Notes: a model not told the origin generated them from the letters alone. Shown: positions 16,391 through 24,586, numbered from the stretch's first letter. The stretch: 32,816 bases of DNA from an uncultured Mediterraneibacter sp. (GCF_934309415.1 NZ_CAKRDI010000033.1:1-32816); one strand, 5' to 3'. A program made the numbers and translations.

Positions 16391-16967
16391 AAATATCGTT
16401 TTCGATTTTGGAAATGTAATTGGAAAATTTGACGGATGGGCAATTATGAAAGAATTTTGCTCCGATGACAAAGATGCGGATTATCTCTGCAATACAATCT
16501 ATGAAAGATGGTTAGATCTGGATAAAGGAATTCTTGATTATGACGAATACAGAAAACATATTCTCTCTATTGTTCCGGACAGATTAAAAGAAACCGTAAA
16601 AGAATTTTTCAAAGGCTGGCCTGGATGTGTTTGCCTGATTCCAGAAACCTTGCAGCTGATTCACGAATTAAAAGAGCAGAATGTTTCCATCTATCTGCTC
16701 TCCAACGCACCAACTTATTTTGCAGATTATTACAAAGATCATGAGCTGCTCAAACTGTTTGACGGTATTGTCTTCTCCGCACCGATCAAACTTGCCAAAC
16801 CGGATGCTGCGATTTATGAACACTTCTTAAAAAAATTTGATCTGAAACCGGAAGAATGCTTCTTCATCGATGATCTCGAGAAAAACATCGCAGCCGCAAA
16901 TACTGCCGGAATGGATGGAATCATATTTACCGGAGATATCGAAGCCGTAAGGAAACGAATTTTTTGA
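16380..16967 (+). CDS. HAD-superfamily phosphatase (YihX-like)
   Basis: This 195-residue protein has the HAD motifs in order: VFDFGNVIG with nucleophile Asp9, LLSNAP, the lysine in KLAKPD and FFIDDLEKN. The FDFGN form of motif I, lacking the usual second aspartate, is typical of YihX-type phosphatases, which act on alpha-glucose-1-phosphate and related sugar phosphates. The ATG lies inside the end of the AraC gene, so the two are co-transcribed. A sugar-phosphate role in this locus is plausible: phosphorolysis of sucrose would yield glucose-1-phosphate. That link is inference. Confidence 0.85.
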   Translation: MKYKNIVFDFGNVIGKFDGWAIMKEFCSDDKDADYLCNTIYERWLDLDKGILDYDEYRKHILSIVPDRLKETVKEFFKGWPGCVCLIPETLQLIHELKEQNVSIYLLSNAPTYFADYYKDHELLKLFDGIVFSAPIKLAKPDAAIYEHFLKKFDLKPEECFFIDDLEKNIAAANTAGMDGIIFTGDIEAVRKRIF

Positions 16968-17294
16968 TTTTTCAATTATATAAAGTTACGCTTACAAATA
17001 TGCAGTTTGCAAAGTCTGTTTGCAGGTTATTTCTGCAATATGATTTTATAAAATTGAACATTCTTAACTGATACAAACATGCTTAACACATAAAATACCA
17101 GTATCTTATAATGTGTAATTTTTCTTATAAGATACTGGTATTATATGTTTACCTCGAGCTTCTATTTTCAGACATGTTCGTGGCATTTTATATGCTACTC
17201 AATAACCGTTATCCTACTGCATCTGCCAGTCATTCAGTTACTGTTTTCAAAATATTCTACAGGCATGGGATATCTGCCACTCTTTCTAACTGCC
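16968..17294. other. Gene-free convergent gap with one perfect 18-bp hairpin
   Basis: The gap separates the HAD gene (plus) from the DeoR gene (minus). Its only clear element is an inverted repeat with perfect 18-base arms, 17094-17111 (AATACCAGTATCTTATAA) and 17125-17142, around a 13-base loop. It lies where a bidirectional terminator would be needed, but neither strand has a proper T tract after it. The rest shows no coding signal. Confidence 0.6.
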
Positions 17295-18035
17295 TTACAC
17301 GACAAGAATATTATCATATTTCTTATAATTTTCCGGACATACATCCGTCAAAATCTGAGCTCCCTCGAACGGAAAAAATGTAACTGAACTGACAATCCCG
17401 AATTTCGACTTGTCAGCCAGCATATATCTGTTGCGACAATGTTCCATCGCCATCTGTTTCACCAACGCCTCATTCGCATCCGGCGTTGTATATCCTTCTT
17501 CGCTGGTAATTCCGTTTGAACCAAAGAACCCTTTTGTAAAATGATATTCTCCCAGATTTTTCATCGCCTGACTTCCAATCACAGCCTCTGTAGAACTCTT
17601 CAGTTCACCCCCGATCAGCAGAACTTTCAAGCCTTTTGCTGCAAGCTTCTGTGCATGTGAAACCGCATTCGTTACAAAAGATGCCTTCGATGCCTGAATA
17701 TAGTCAATCATATATCCCGTTGTAGTTCCCGCATCCAGATAAACAAAATCAGCATCCGTGATCATCTCTGCTGCGGCCCTGGCAATTCTCTTTTTCTCAT
17801 CTGTATATAACTCGATTTTCTGCGCAACGGTAGGTTCATACGTGGTGACACTCTGCTCCAATGCGACCGCTCCGCCAAATACTTTCATAAGCTTTCCCGC
17901 TTTATGTAATGCCGTAATATCCCGCCGCACAGTAGATTCCGATGTATCCAGTAAATCTTTCAGTTCCGTAACTGTCACACTTTTCTGCTCTCCCAGTAAT
18001 TTTAATATAATGTCATACCGCTGTTCCGTAAGCAT
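17295..18035 (-). CDS. fruR: DeoR-family regulator of the fructose locus (FruR-like)
   Basis: A 246-residue DeoR-family repressor: N-terminal winged helix (19-57, VTELKDLLDTSESTVRRDI) and a C-terminal sugar-phosphate-sensing domain with YLDAGTTTGYMID, TNAVSHAQ and the GSNGIT stretch. GGGAGG precedes its ATG. It is downstream of 1-phosphofructokinase and a fruA remnant, matching the gene set of fruRKA operons in Firmicutes, although there fruR usually comes first. It probably represses the fruK promoter by binding repeats in it and is released by fructose-1-phosphate. Confidence 0.88.
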   Translation of the reverse strand: MLTEQRYDIILKLLGEQKSVTVTELKDLLDTSESTVRRDITALHKAGKLMKVFGGAVALEQSVTTYEPTVAQKIELYTDEKKRIARAAAEMITDADFVYLDAGTTTGYMIDYIQASKASFVTNAVSHAQKLAAKGLKVLLIGGELKSSTEAVIGSQAMKNLGEYHFTKGFFGSNGITSEEGYTTPDANEALVKQMAMEHCRNRYMLADKSKFGIVSSVTFFPFEGAQILTDVCPENYKKYDNILVV

Positions 18036-18121
18036 CTTTCTGCCTCCCTTTTATGCCTTACTACCCTTTTATTAAAAGTCTCTGTTCTTTCAAACTGTTT
18101 TTGAAAAATACTTTTAATCCT

Positions 18122-18225
18122 TTAAGCAACTCTTTTCTTTAACAGTCCAAGCAGTACTGCTGCTTGCTCTTCGGAGCACAATCCAGAGCGATACTTCTTC
18201 TGTCGAGTAATTCTGTGATCCTCAT
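18122..18225 (-). pseudogene. fruA: Remnant of fruA (PTS fructose EII), both ends joined
   Basis: One base after the fruK stop, with an intact AGGAGG site, an ORF opens with MRITELLDRRSIALDC, which resembles the start of fructose-PTS EIIA domains. It meets a stop after 28 codons. In another frame the same stretch reads EEQAAVLLGLLKKRVA then stop, like the tail of an EIIC domain. The simplest reading is an internal, out-of-frame deletion of nearly the whole fruA gene that left about 20 codons of the start and 16 of the end. The N-terminal match is good; the C-terminal match is from memory of the family and less sure. Confidence 0.65.
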
Positions 18226-18226
18226 T

Positions 18227-19144
18227 CTACACATCCTCCTTTATTACCTGCTCATAAACAGCAGTGATCTCTTCCTTTGTCGCAAGATTCTCTGAAAATG
18301 CGCTTGCACTTCCGGATGCCACTCCCATGTGGAATGCATGTCTGTAATCCTGCTTCTCAAGCCAGCCCGCCATAAATCCGGCTACCATGGAATCGCCTGC
18401 TCCAACACCGTTTTTCAGTTTCCCCTTCGGTGCCGGTGCATCATAGACGGTTCCGTCTTCTGCAATCAGAACTGCTCCTTCTCCCGCCATGGAGATCAGT
18501 ACATTTCTTGCTCCCATCTCCTGCAGTTTCTTTGCATACGGCACGACCGATTCTCTGGTCTTAAGCTCTACATTAAAAATCTCTCCAAGTTCGTGATTGT
18601 TTGGTTTGATCAGGAATGGATGATACTCCAGCACATTCACCAGAAGATCTCTTGTGGCATCCACTACGATCATGACACCTTTTCCATCCAGCTTCTCCAT
18701 AATCTTTCGATACATGTCATCCGGCATGGAAGATGGAATACTTCCTGCAAGGAAAAGTACATCTCCTTCTCCCAATTTTTCCAGCTTCTCCATCAGCTTT
18801 TCTACATTCTCTGCACTGATGACCGGTCCGCTTCCATTGATCTCAGTTCCATCAATGGATTTCAGTTTTAGGTTGATTCTTGAAACACCCTCTTCAATCT
18901 CTATGAAATCAGATTTCACACCCATCTCAACCAGTCTGTGTTCAATCTCTTTGCCTGTGAATCCTGCCAGGAATCCAAGTGCTGTATTCTCGATTCCAAG
19001 ATTCATCAGTACAGTTGATACGTTGATTCCCTTTCCTCCCGGAAGAATCAGCTCGGAACTCGTTCTGTTCGTCAGACCCAGTTTAAAGTCTTCTACAGAA
19101 ACGATGTAATCCAGTGACGGATTAAATGTAACGGTATAAATCAT
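18227..19144 (-). CDS. fruK: 1-phosphofructokinase (PfkB family)
   Basis: This 305-residue PfkB kinase has the N-terminal substrate signature LILPGGKGINVSTVL, TGKEIE in the nucleotide fold, and the C-terminal GVGAGDSMVAGF with catalytic Asp251. It phosphorylates fructose-1-phosphate to fructose-1,6-bisphosphate in the cytoplasm. AGGAGG lies seven bases before the ATG. Its normal partner, the fructose PTS transporter, is present only as a remnant directly downstream, so the enzyme must obtain fructose-1-phosphate from another PTS or serve a related substrate; a LacC-like tagatose-6-phosphate kinase is the alternative. No disruption is visible in the gene itself. Confidence 0.9.
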   Translation of the reverse strand: MIYTVTFNPSLDYIVSVEDFKLGLTNRTSSELILPGGKGINVSTVLMNLGIENTALGFLAGFTGKEIEHRLVEMGVKSDFIEIEEGVSRINLKLKSIDGTEINGSGPVISAENVEKLMEKLEKLGEGDVLFLAGSIPSSMPDDMYRKIMEKLDGKGVMIVVDATRDLLVNVLEYHPFLIKPNNHELGEIFNVELKTRESVVPYAKKLQEMGARNVLISMAGEGAVLIAEDGTVYDAPAPKGKLKNGVGAGDSMVAGFMAGWLEKQDYRHAFHMGVASGSASAFSENLATKEEITAVYEQVIKEDV

Positions 19145-19276
19145 CTCATGTCCTCCTCACACAGTGTCTGTTCACATTGCCTGTAAACTATAGCCACATA
19201 ATTTCATAAACAGTCAAAACTGGATTTTAAAGTCTTTCTCTTTTAGTTTTGACGTTTCGCTTTTCTTTATGTCTGT

Positions 19277-19374
19277 ATTATATCTTCAAATTCAGTCATA
19301 GTCAATCAAACTATCTTACAAATATAATGACTGATTTTGGTTTAATTTGCACAAAGAATTTCAAATTCGGTCAT
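19277..19374 (-). promoter_or_regulatory. fruK promoter with DeoR-type operator repeats
   Basis: On the minus strand TTGACT (19300-19305) and TATAAT (19277-19282) are 17 bases apart. The spacer contains ATGACTGAATTTGAA, whose complement TTCAAATTCAGTCAT (19285-19299) recurs as TTCAAATTCGGTCAT at 19360-19374. A related site lies inverted at 19327-19340. One site overlapping the promoter and two upstream fits repression by the DeoR-family protein encoded downstream. The leader also holds an inverted repeat, GTCAAAACT (19213-19221) and AGTTTTGAC (19245-19253). Confidence 0.75.
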
Positions 19375-19420
19375 TTTATTTCATTTCAGCTTCCATTATT
19401 CTCCTGCAAATAATCATATT

Positions 19421-19563
19421 GTTACTGTTCACAGCATAGCTGCAAACAGTAACGCATCTCGCCATTTAGAATCGTCTGCGACGATGGGCGAGATGCATTC
19501 AGGCCAAAACGTGCATCCTCATAGCTAATCAGCAAAGTGATTAGCTATGGTCTGAACAGTAAC
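19421..19563 (-). repeat. Structured dispersed repeat, copy B
   Basis: This is the fullest copy, 143 bases, opposite in direction to copy A. Its ends are a perfect 10-base inverted repeat (GTTACTGTTC and GAACAGTAAC). One end is itself a 33-base hairpin (19421-19453). Then come hairpin 2 (outer arms GCATCTCGCC / GGCGAGATGC, inner ATCGTC / GACGAT on the minus strand) and hairpin 1 with 12-base arms. Compared with copy A the paired bases change together, so structure is conserved. No coding capacity. It lies between the fruK promoter and a terminator. Confidence 0.88.
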
Positions 19564-19575
19564 ATCATATTCCTT

Positions 19576-19618
19576 CAAAAAAAGGATTACCAAATCACTT
19601 TTTTGATTTGATAATCCT
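19576..19618 (-). terminator. Intrinsic terminator of the small membrane protein gene
   Basis: On the minus strand the arms AGGATTATCAAATCA and TGATTTGGTAATCCT (one mismatch) enclose a short A-rich loop and run directly into seven T. It is the strongest terminator in the window and ends the gene upstream of it. Confidence 0.88.
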
Positions 19619-19633
19619 ACTAATGTAAATTAT

Positions 19634-19666
19634 GTTACTGTTCACAGGTAACCTGCAAACAGTAAC
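19634..19666. repeat. 33-base hairpin matching the end of repeat copy B
   Basis: The sequence reads GTTACTGTT, CA, CAGG, TAA, CCTG, CA, AACAGTAAC. The hairpin at 19421-19453 is the same except that its inner stem is CAGC/GCTG instead of CAGG/CCTG, a paired change, and its loop differs. It looks like an isolated end of the repeat family or a minimal member. Confidence 0.75.
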
Positions 19667-19701
19667 TAAATTATTTCCACTTTTTAGAATACCAGCGATA
19701 A

Positions 19702-20061
19702 TCATATCCGATTCCCCGGACATCTATTACCTTGTTCGTTAATCATAATTTTATATTCGCTGATCCATTTTACAGGAATTTTCTCACCATTATAAGTTCC
19801 CTCTATTTTTTGCCAGTAAATTTTATGAGTATTCCAATCTGATATAAGCTCACTTTCATCAGGAAGTGTTACTACTTTAATCGCATCTCCATGAATATAG
19901 TAATTATTTTCATCCCTATTTGGATACCATACTGATACAATCACTTCATATTCTCCATTTGAAGATTTTATAGACTCTACAGGCTTCATTTCCCCTATAT
20001 TATCCAAGTCAATATACCAGAAATTATGATATATAATTGACATCACTATCCCCAAAAACAC
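19702..20061 (-). CDS. Small membrane-anchored protein, unknown function, 5' end probably frameshifted
   Basis: The open frame gives 119 residues from a GTG at 20061 and has no good ribosome site. After a hydrophobic start come SSNGEYEVIVSVWYPN and WISEYKIMINEQ, a small beta-rich outer domain; I do not recognise the family with confidence. An ATG at 20087 begins another frame that stops after six codons. It contains a run of eight A, and with nine A it would join this frame and give MQKKIILIIVFLGIVMS, a complete signal anchor. So the gene is either frameshifted, expressed by slippage, or affected by a sequencing error. A strong terminator follows. Confidence 0.6.
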   Translation of the reverse strand: MFLGIVMSIIYHNFWYIDLDNIGEMKPVESIKSSNGEYEVIVSVWYPNRDENNYYIHGDAIKVVTLPDESELISDWNTHKIYWQKIEGTYNGEKIPVKWISEYKIMINEQGNRCPGNRI

Positions 20062-20127
20062 AATTATTAATATAATTTTTTTTGCATACTTCTCTTCTTT
20101 CTATACTCAATTTATATTATTTTCGTC

Positions 20128-21507
20128 TCATTTCGTCAGTTCATGAATCCACCGGTAACTTCTGAACCGGAAGAAAATCGGAATTCCTTTAAAGAACTGA
20201 TCCGACTGTACAGCCAGCACCACCAGTTCCACCGGCAATCTCCATACAAATGCAGAAAGAAATGATAACGGCATCACAATTCCCCAGATGGAAATCATGT
20301 TCAGTCGCATACAGAAGTTTGCGTCTCCGGATCCCTGCAGAACTCCAACCGATACCGGCATCTGATAAGACATTGCCACCATAACAAAACTCATAATAAT
20401 CATGAAATGCTCTGCCAGTACTCTTGCAGTATCCGTCAACTGATAGAAGGACAGCAACGGATATCTGAACAGATACAGAATCACCGCAAGAACAACTCCA
20501 ATTCCAATATCAATCACCGAAAGAGTTCTTCCTGCCGCTCTTACCTTTGCTTTCTCACCTTCTCCGATGCTCTTTCCAATCATGACGGCTGATGCAGAAG
20601 CCATCGCTACTACAATTACCTTCAGATACTGGAAAAACGTTGTTGCCACAGAATTAGCTGCAATTGCATCATCTGACAGATGTCCCAGAATTGCAGTCTG
20701 CATCGGTACTGAAATCGCCCAGATCATGGAAGAGACAAGGATCGGGGTACAGACCTTTGTAAATGTTTGTCTGAACTCTTTATTTCCAACTCTTTCAGAT
20801 CCGCTTTTCTTAAATATTTCAAAAAATCTGACACGATGTTCAATCTTCGCCACATATACCAGAACAATTCCAAGTTCCACTGCTCTTGCAATCAGTGTTC
20901 CTAGCGCTGCGCCACGAATTCCCATCTCCGGAAATCCAAATTTTCCAAAAATCAGTGTATAATTGATTCCACCATTTACAATTAATGAAACGATTGATGT
21001 AACCAGCGCAATTCTCACAATTTCCACACTTCGCAGCATGGATATAAACAGATTACTGATCATAAAGAACACAAAACTCCATTTCAGTATCTTCAGATAT
21101 TCCGCTCCCTGTTGGATAATTTCGGATGAAGTTGTAAATAAGCTCAATAACTGCATCGGTACAGCTGCACATAAAATCAATGCAATCGCTGCTGCCAGAA
21201 GATTAAATTTCATTGCAATCCACGTAATCCTTCGAATTGGATCCATCTCTTTCTTTCCCCAGTACTGAGATGCAACTGTTACCAGTGCACTTCCTATAGA
21301 AAGCGCAGTCTGCTGCACCATGAAAAAGATCTGATTTACCGTTGCCGCACCTGAAAGAGCAGCCTGACTGTAACTCCCCAGCATAATATTGTCCAGCATG
21401 TTCACACTGTAAGCAATCAGATTCTGCCCTGCTACTGTCAGAATCAGAATTGCCAGAGTCTTATAAAAAGATCTGTCTTTGATAAAAAAATTTTCTTTTG
21501 TATTCAT
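20128..21507 (-). CDS. MATE-family multidrug/Na+ efflux transporter
   Basis: A membrane protein of about 459 residues with about twelve hydrophobic segments in two similar halves. Family features include NMLDNIMLGSYSQAALSGAA near the N terminus, SQYWGKK after the second segment pair, and GGINYTLIFGKFGFPEMGIRGAALGT at mid-length. It should export cationic compounds in exchange for Na+ or H+. I start it at the ATG at 21507 (MNTKENFF), with GGTGG upstream, rather than the TTG at 21531. It is followed after 66 bases by the small membrane protein gene on the same strand. Confidence 0.9.
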   Translation of the reverse strand: MNTKENFFIKDRSFYKTLAILILTVAGQNLIAYSVNMLDNIMLGSYSQAALSGAATVNQIFFMVQQTALSIGSALVTVASQYWGKKEMDPIRRITWIAMKFNLLAAAIALILCAAVPMQLLSLFTTSSEIIQQGAEYLKILKWSFVFFMISNLFISMLRSVEIVRIALVTSIVSLIVNGGINYTLIFGKFGFPEMGIRGAALGTLIARAVELGIVLVYVAKIEHRVRFFEIFKKSGSERVGNKEFRQTFTKVCTPILVSSMIWAISVPMQTAILGHLSDDAIAANSVATTFFQYLKVIVVAMASASAVMIGKSIGEGEKAKVRAAGRTLSVIDIGIGVVLAVILYLFRYPLLSFYQLTDTARVLAEHFMIIMSFVMVAMSYQMPVSVGVLQGSGDANFCMRLNMISIWGIVMPLSFLSAFVWRLPVELVVLAVQSDQFFKGIPIFFRFRSYRWIHELTK

Positions 21508-21615
21508 ACGATTCACGTCCACCAGTTTCAAATATTTTTGATTCTTCCTCTATTATAGAAGACTTTTTCATGAATATCCAATGCAAATTTCTGAAACATC
21601 ACTGAAAATGTACAG

Positions 21616-21662
21616 CCTCATAGCAAATCAGTAAAGTAATTCGCTATGTTCTCAGCAGTAAC
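21616..21662 (-). repeat. Degenerate half of the structured repeat, copy C
   Basis: About 47 bases align with the hairpin-1 end of copy B, from CCTCATAGC to CAGTAAC, with roughly eight differences. The hairpin arms have lost two pairs, so it looks like a decaying fragment. Confidence 0.6.
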
Positions 21663-21818
21663 CTGAAACTATGTTCAGCTTTTAATTATCAAGAATATTT
21701 TATCAATAATTGAGCGTACATTTCATTCATAATTCCTGATTTTGTATCTATCAAGAAACATTTCTCCCAGCTCTTGAAATCCAATATTTTCTAGTATAGA
21801 ATGTTTTCGTTAATTATT

Positions 21819-21848
21819 TAACCAAATCAATTCCTATCGATTTGGTTA
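21819..21848. promoter_or_regulatory. Inverted repeat upstream of the channel gene
   Basis: Ten-base arms TAACCAAATC and GATTTGGTTA flank ten bases, and symmetry continues inward with one mismatch. No T tract follows the arms, so a protein-binding site is more likely than a terminator. It lies about 135 bases before the channel start. Confidence 0.45.
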
Positions 21849-21983
21849 GTAACAAATGATGAGACAAATTTCTAGTATAACGCCAATAAATAACCAACTC
21901 ATTATCCAGTTGTTTTGAAACAATGTATTAGATATCAGTCTCTCGCGATGCATACAAAAAATTACAGGAATGAGGAATTACAA

Positions 21984-22820
21984 ATGGAAAATCACTTTAA
22001 TACCCCATCAGAAGTCATTGACTTAAGCATCAAAGCATGCGAAAACAAAACCCACCTTCCTCTCGGCAAGATGATTCTTCTCGGTATCATGGCCGGTGCA
22101 TTCATTGCCTTTGGTGGTGCAACCAGCAGTACAGCAGCTCATGCTGTTGAAAACGTTGGTGTTGCCCGTGCTCTCGCCGGAACCATTTTCCCGGTTGGAC
22201 TGATGCTCATCGTCTTTCTTGGAGGAGAACTTTTCACCGGAAACTGTCTCATCATTATGGACGTTTTTGACAAACGTGTAACCTGGGGCGGACTGTTCCG
22301 CGATCTGCTAATCGTATTTTTCAGTAACTTAGTAGGAGCTCTTTGTGTCGATACACTGATCTTCTTCAGCGGTAATCTGAACTACTCCGGCGGACTTCTC
22401 GGTGCATACACAATCAAAGTAGCAGTCGGAAAAATCGCAATTTCCCCGGTTCAGGGAATTGCATCTGGAATCTTGTGTAATATTCTGGTTTGTCTTGCTG
22501 TACTGATGGCAACATCCGCGACAGATATCGCAGGAAAAGTCTGGGCAATCTTCTTTCCAATCTGTGCTTTCGTTGTCGGCGGATTCGAACACTGCGTTGC
22601 AAATATGTTCTACATCCCAGCAGGAATTATGGCTGCTGCTAATCCGGATTACGTAGCAAAAGCTCAGGAAGCTTACGGAATCACAGCAGAACAGATTGCT
22701 TCCCTGACACCACTGAACAGTCTGCATAATTTCATTCCGGTTACACTCGGAAATATGATCGGTGGAATGGTATTCGTAGGACTGCCTCTGTATCTGATTT
22801 ATAAAAAGAAATGGAATTAG
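21984..22820 (+). CDS. Formate/nitrite transporter (FocA/NirC) family channel
   Basis: I chose the ATG at 21984 (MENHFNTPSE), with GAGGA eight bases upstream, over a longer reading from 21915 that lacks one. The 278-residue product has six membrane segments, the LGGELFTGNC stretch and GFEHCVANMFYIPAG with the conserved pore histidine. It forms a pentameric channel for formate, nitrite or a similar small anion. It stands alone, without a formate lyase or nitrite reductase gene beside it, so the substrate is open; formate release in a fermenting anaerobe is likely. Confidence 0.92.
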   Translation: MENHFNTPSEVIDLSIKACENKTHLPLGKMILLGIMAGAFIAFGGATSSTAAHAVENVGVARALAGTIFPVGLMLIVFLGGELFTGNCLIIMDVFDKRVTWGGLFRDLLIVFFSNLVGALCVDTLIFFSGNLNYSGGLLGAYTIKVAVGKIAISPVQGIASGILCNILVCLAVLMATSATDIAGKVWAIFFPICAFVVGGFEHCVANMFYIPAGIMAAANPDYVAKAQEAYGITAEQIASLTPLNSLHNFIPVTLGNMIGGMVFVGLPLYLIYKKKWN

Positions 22821-22856
22821 ATTTCTGATTTCGAACTCATTTTTATATTCTAAAGC

Positions 22857-22898
22857 ATGAAAATAGCTGCCGGACTTTCATCTGGCAGCTATTTTCAT
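22857..22898. terminator. Bidirectional terminator
   Basis: Perfect 15-base arms, ATGAAAATAGCTGCC (22857-22871) and its complement (22884-22898), lie between the converging channel and AAA/nuclease genes. The AT-rich outer half supplies T-rich RNA on both strands. Confidence 0.75.
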
Positions 22899-22990
22899 AA
22901 TCATGATTCTTTTTTATCTGACTTTTAACTTAAACTACATTTGCACTCAAATAAATGATAATGTTACTGTCTATTGTTCCAAATCATTTT

Positions 22991-24586
22991 TCATTCCTTA
23001 CCTTTACAATATTGTTCTATTACGCACTCATGTACCTTACTCTTTTTATCATAATTAATTCCAACTAAAAGAATATCCCCAGTATATTTCTCCAATGTCT
23101 CTGGATATCTTCTGTCTTTTATCTGCTGTATCGCTGTTATGGCTTTCTCATTCCACTTTAATTCCACCAGTAATGCTGGATACTCCCCCACGTATTCCGG
23201 TTTTGGAAGATAAACAAAGTCTGCAAATCCTCTTCCTGTTGGCAACTCTCTCACTGGTTTAAAATAATATTTCATAGAGCTCAAGTATGCAATTGTCAGG
23301 ACGCTGCTCAATGAATTTTCATCATTGTACTTAATTGTTGAAGCATATTCCATATGAATCTTTTCAATTTCTTCTTCTACAATTTCTGAATCCATATCCA
23401 ATGTAGCTTCAAGTAATTCCTCTGATTCTCTCTGGAATGTAATCATTTCATTCCACTGTTTTCTTCTTGTAGCCGCTGTAAGTTCCTGTCGAATTTCTTC
23501 ATTTGGAATAAATGCCTTCTGTGTTTTCTGATCATAGCCCAAATATCCCAAATGAATCAAATACGTAAGCACATCATCTTTATTTGTAAAATTTATCGTA
23601 TCATTCTGAAAGCAGGAAATATCTACTGCAACCTGAGATCCTGAAAGCATAGTAATAATCGCATTTTTCAAACCATCAAAATCCATGTTGATCAATGGAA
23701 CAATTGCATCATAGGTACCAGTTCGTGACCAATACCTCTGATACTTTCCCCATAAAAGTACTTCTACTACTGCTTTCGGATTGTACACCTGATATTCTTC
23801 CAATAAATAACCATCATACCAATGTTTTACTTTGTCAAAATCCCGATTATATTGCTGACATAATTTTCTGACTTCTTCTTCCGTAAAACCCATATACTTT
23901 GCAAATCCTCTTGCATCTAACATCGTAAATTCATTAAAATTGTTAAGTGCGGACTGTGTTTTTATTTTCTTAATCGGCAGAATTCCTGTCAGATACGCCA
24001 GTGCAATATACCTTGTTGGCATCGTTCCTTTAAACATACCTCTGAGAAATGTAATATATTCTTCCTGTATCTTCTGATTTGCCCCTTCATCACGAATCAG
24101 GACATCCCATTCATCAATAATAATTACAAATTTTCTCTTTGTAGATGCATTGATCAGAGACAATGCTTCCGGCAGAGAGGAAACTTTCTCCGGAAGTTGC
24201 TCTGGATATATCTCATGTAATTCGGCAAGAACACTTTCTGTAATAAAATCAACTACCTTTTCCGGTCCACCAGCCGGCTCCATACACCACTGCACATCAA
24301 AATGAATCACATCATACCGATTCATATATTTCATTCCATTCTTGTCCCGCCCGATTTGCAGATTTGAAAACATCTGTTTAGAATCGCATCCCTTACTATA
24401 ATAAGCTGTAAGCATATCCGCCGTAATTGACTTACCAAATCTTCGAGGACGACTGTTACAGATAAACGCATCTGTCAATTCAAGAATACTATTTGTATAT
24501 TGAATAAGTTCTGTTTTATCTACATAAATGCTTGCATTTAAAGCTGCCTGAAATGCACTGTTGTCCGGATTTACAAATAAGCTCAT
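22991..24586 (-). CDS. AAA-ATPase-like / PD-(D/E)XK nuclease protein (paralogue 1)
   Basis: The 531-residue product starts at the ATG at 24586, which has AGGTGA upstream. A signature VDKTELI (22-28) leads to the P-loop-like SRPRRFGKS (45-53), Walker B FVIIIDEWD (153-161), AYLTGILPIKK and WYDGYLL. The C-terminal PD-(D/E)XK core has GFADFVYLP with Asp456 and LVELKW with Glu475 and Lys477. This matches the AAA-ATPase-like (PF09820) plus PDDEXK_9 (PF08011) architecture, multiplied in many gut bacteria, whose function I do not know to be established. It is last of four like genes on this strand and closest to paralogue 3 in motif spacing. Confidence 0.88.
   Translation of the reverse strand: MSLFVNPDNSAFQAALNASIYVDKTELIQYTNSILELTDAFICNSRPRRFGKSITADMLTAYYSKGCDSKQMFSNLQIGRDKNGMKYMNRYDVIHFDVQWCMEPAGGPEKVVDFITESVLAELHEIYPEQLPEKVSSLPEALSLINASTKRKFVIIIDEWDVLIRDEGANQKIQEEYITFLRGMFKGTMPTRYIALAYLTGILPIKKIKTQSALNNFNEFTMLDARGFAKYMGFTEEEVRKLCQQYNRDFDKVKHWYDGYLLEEYQVYNPKAVVEVLLWGKYQRYWSRTGTYDAIVPLINMDFDGLKNAIITMLSGSQVAVDISCFQNDTINFTNKDDVLTYLIHLGYLGYDQKTQKAFIPNEEIRQELTAATRRKQWNEMITFQRESEELLEATLDMDSEIVEEEIEKIHMEYASTIKYNDENSLSSVLTIAYLSSMKYYFKPVRELPTGRGFADFVYLPKPEYVGEYPALLVELKWNEKAITAIQQIKDRRYPETLEKYTGDILLVGINYDKKSKVHECVIEQYCKGKE

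Larger units (their letters stand above)
21508..21983. other. Gap between MATE and formate/nitrite channel genes
   Basis: No gene is seen here. It holds a decayed copy of the structured repeat (21616-21662), an inverted repeat (21819-21848), and the motif TTTCTAGTATA twice (21788-21798 and 21869-21879), possibly -10-type sequence or regulator sites of the channel gene. Nothing else is recognisable. Confidence 0.5.

Noticed and set aside
17237..17246. GTTACTGTTT as another repeat-family end
   Set aside because: Only ten bases match and neither hairpin follows; this could be chance.
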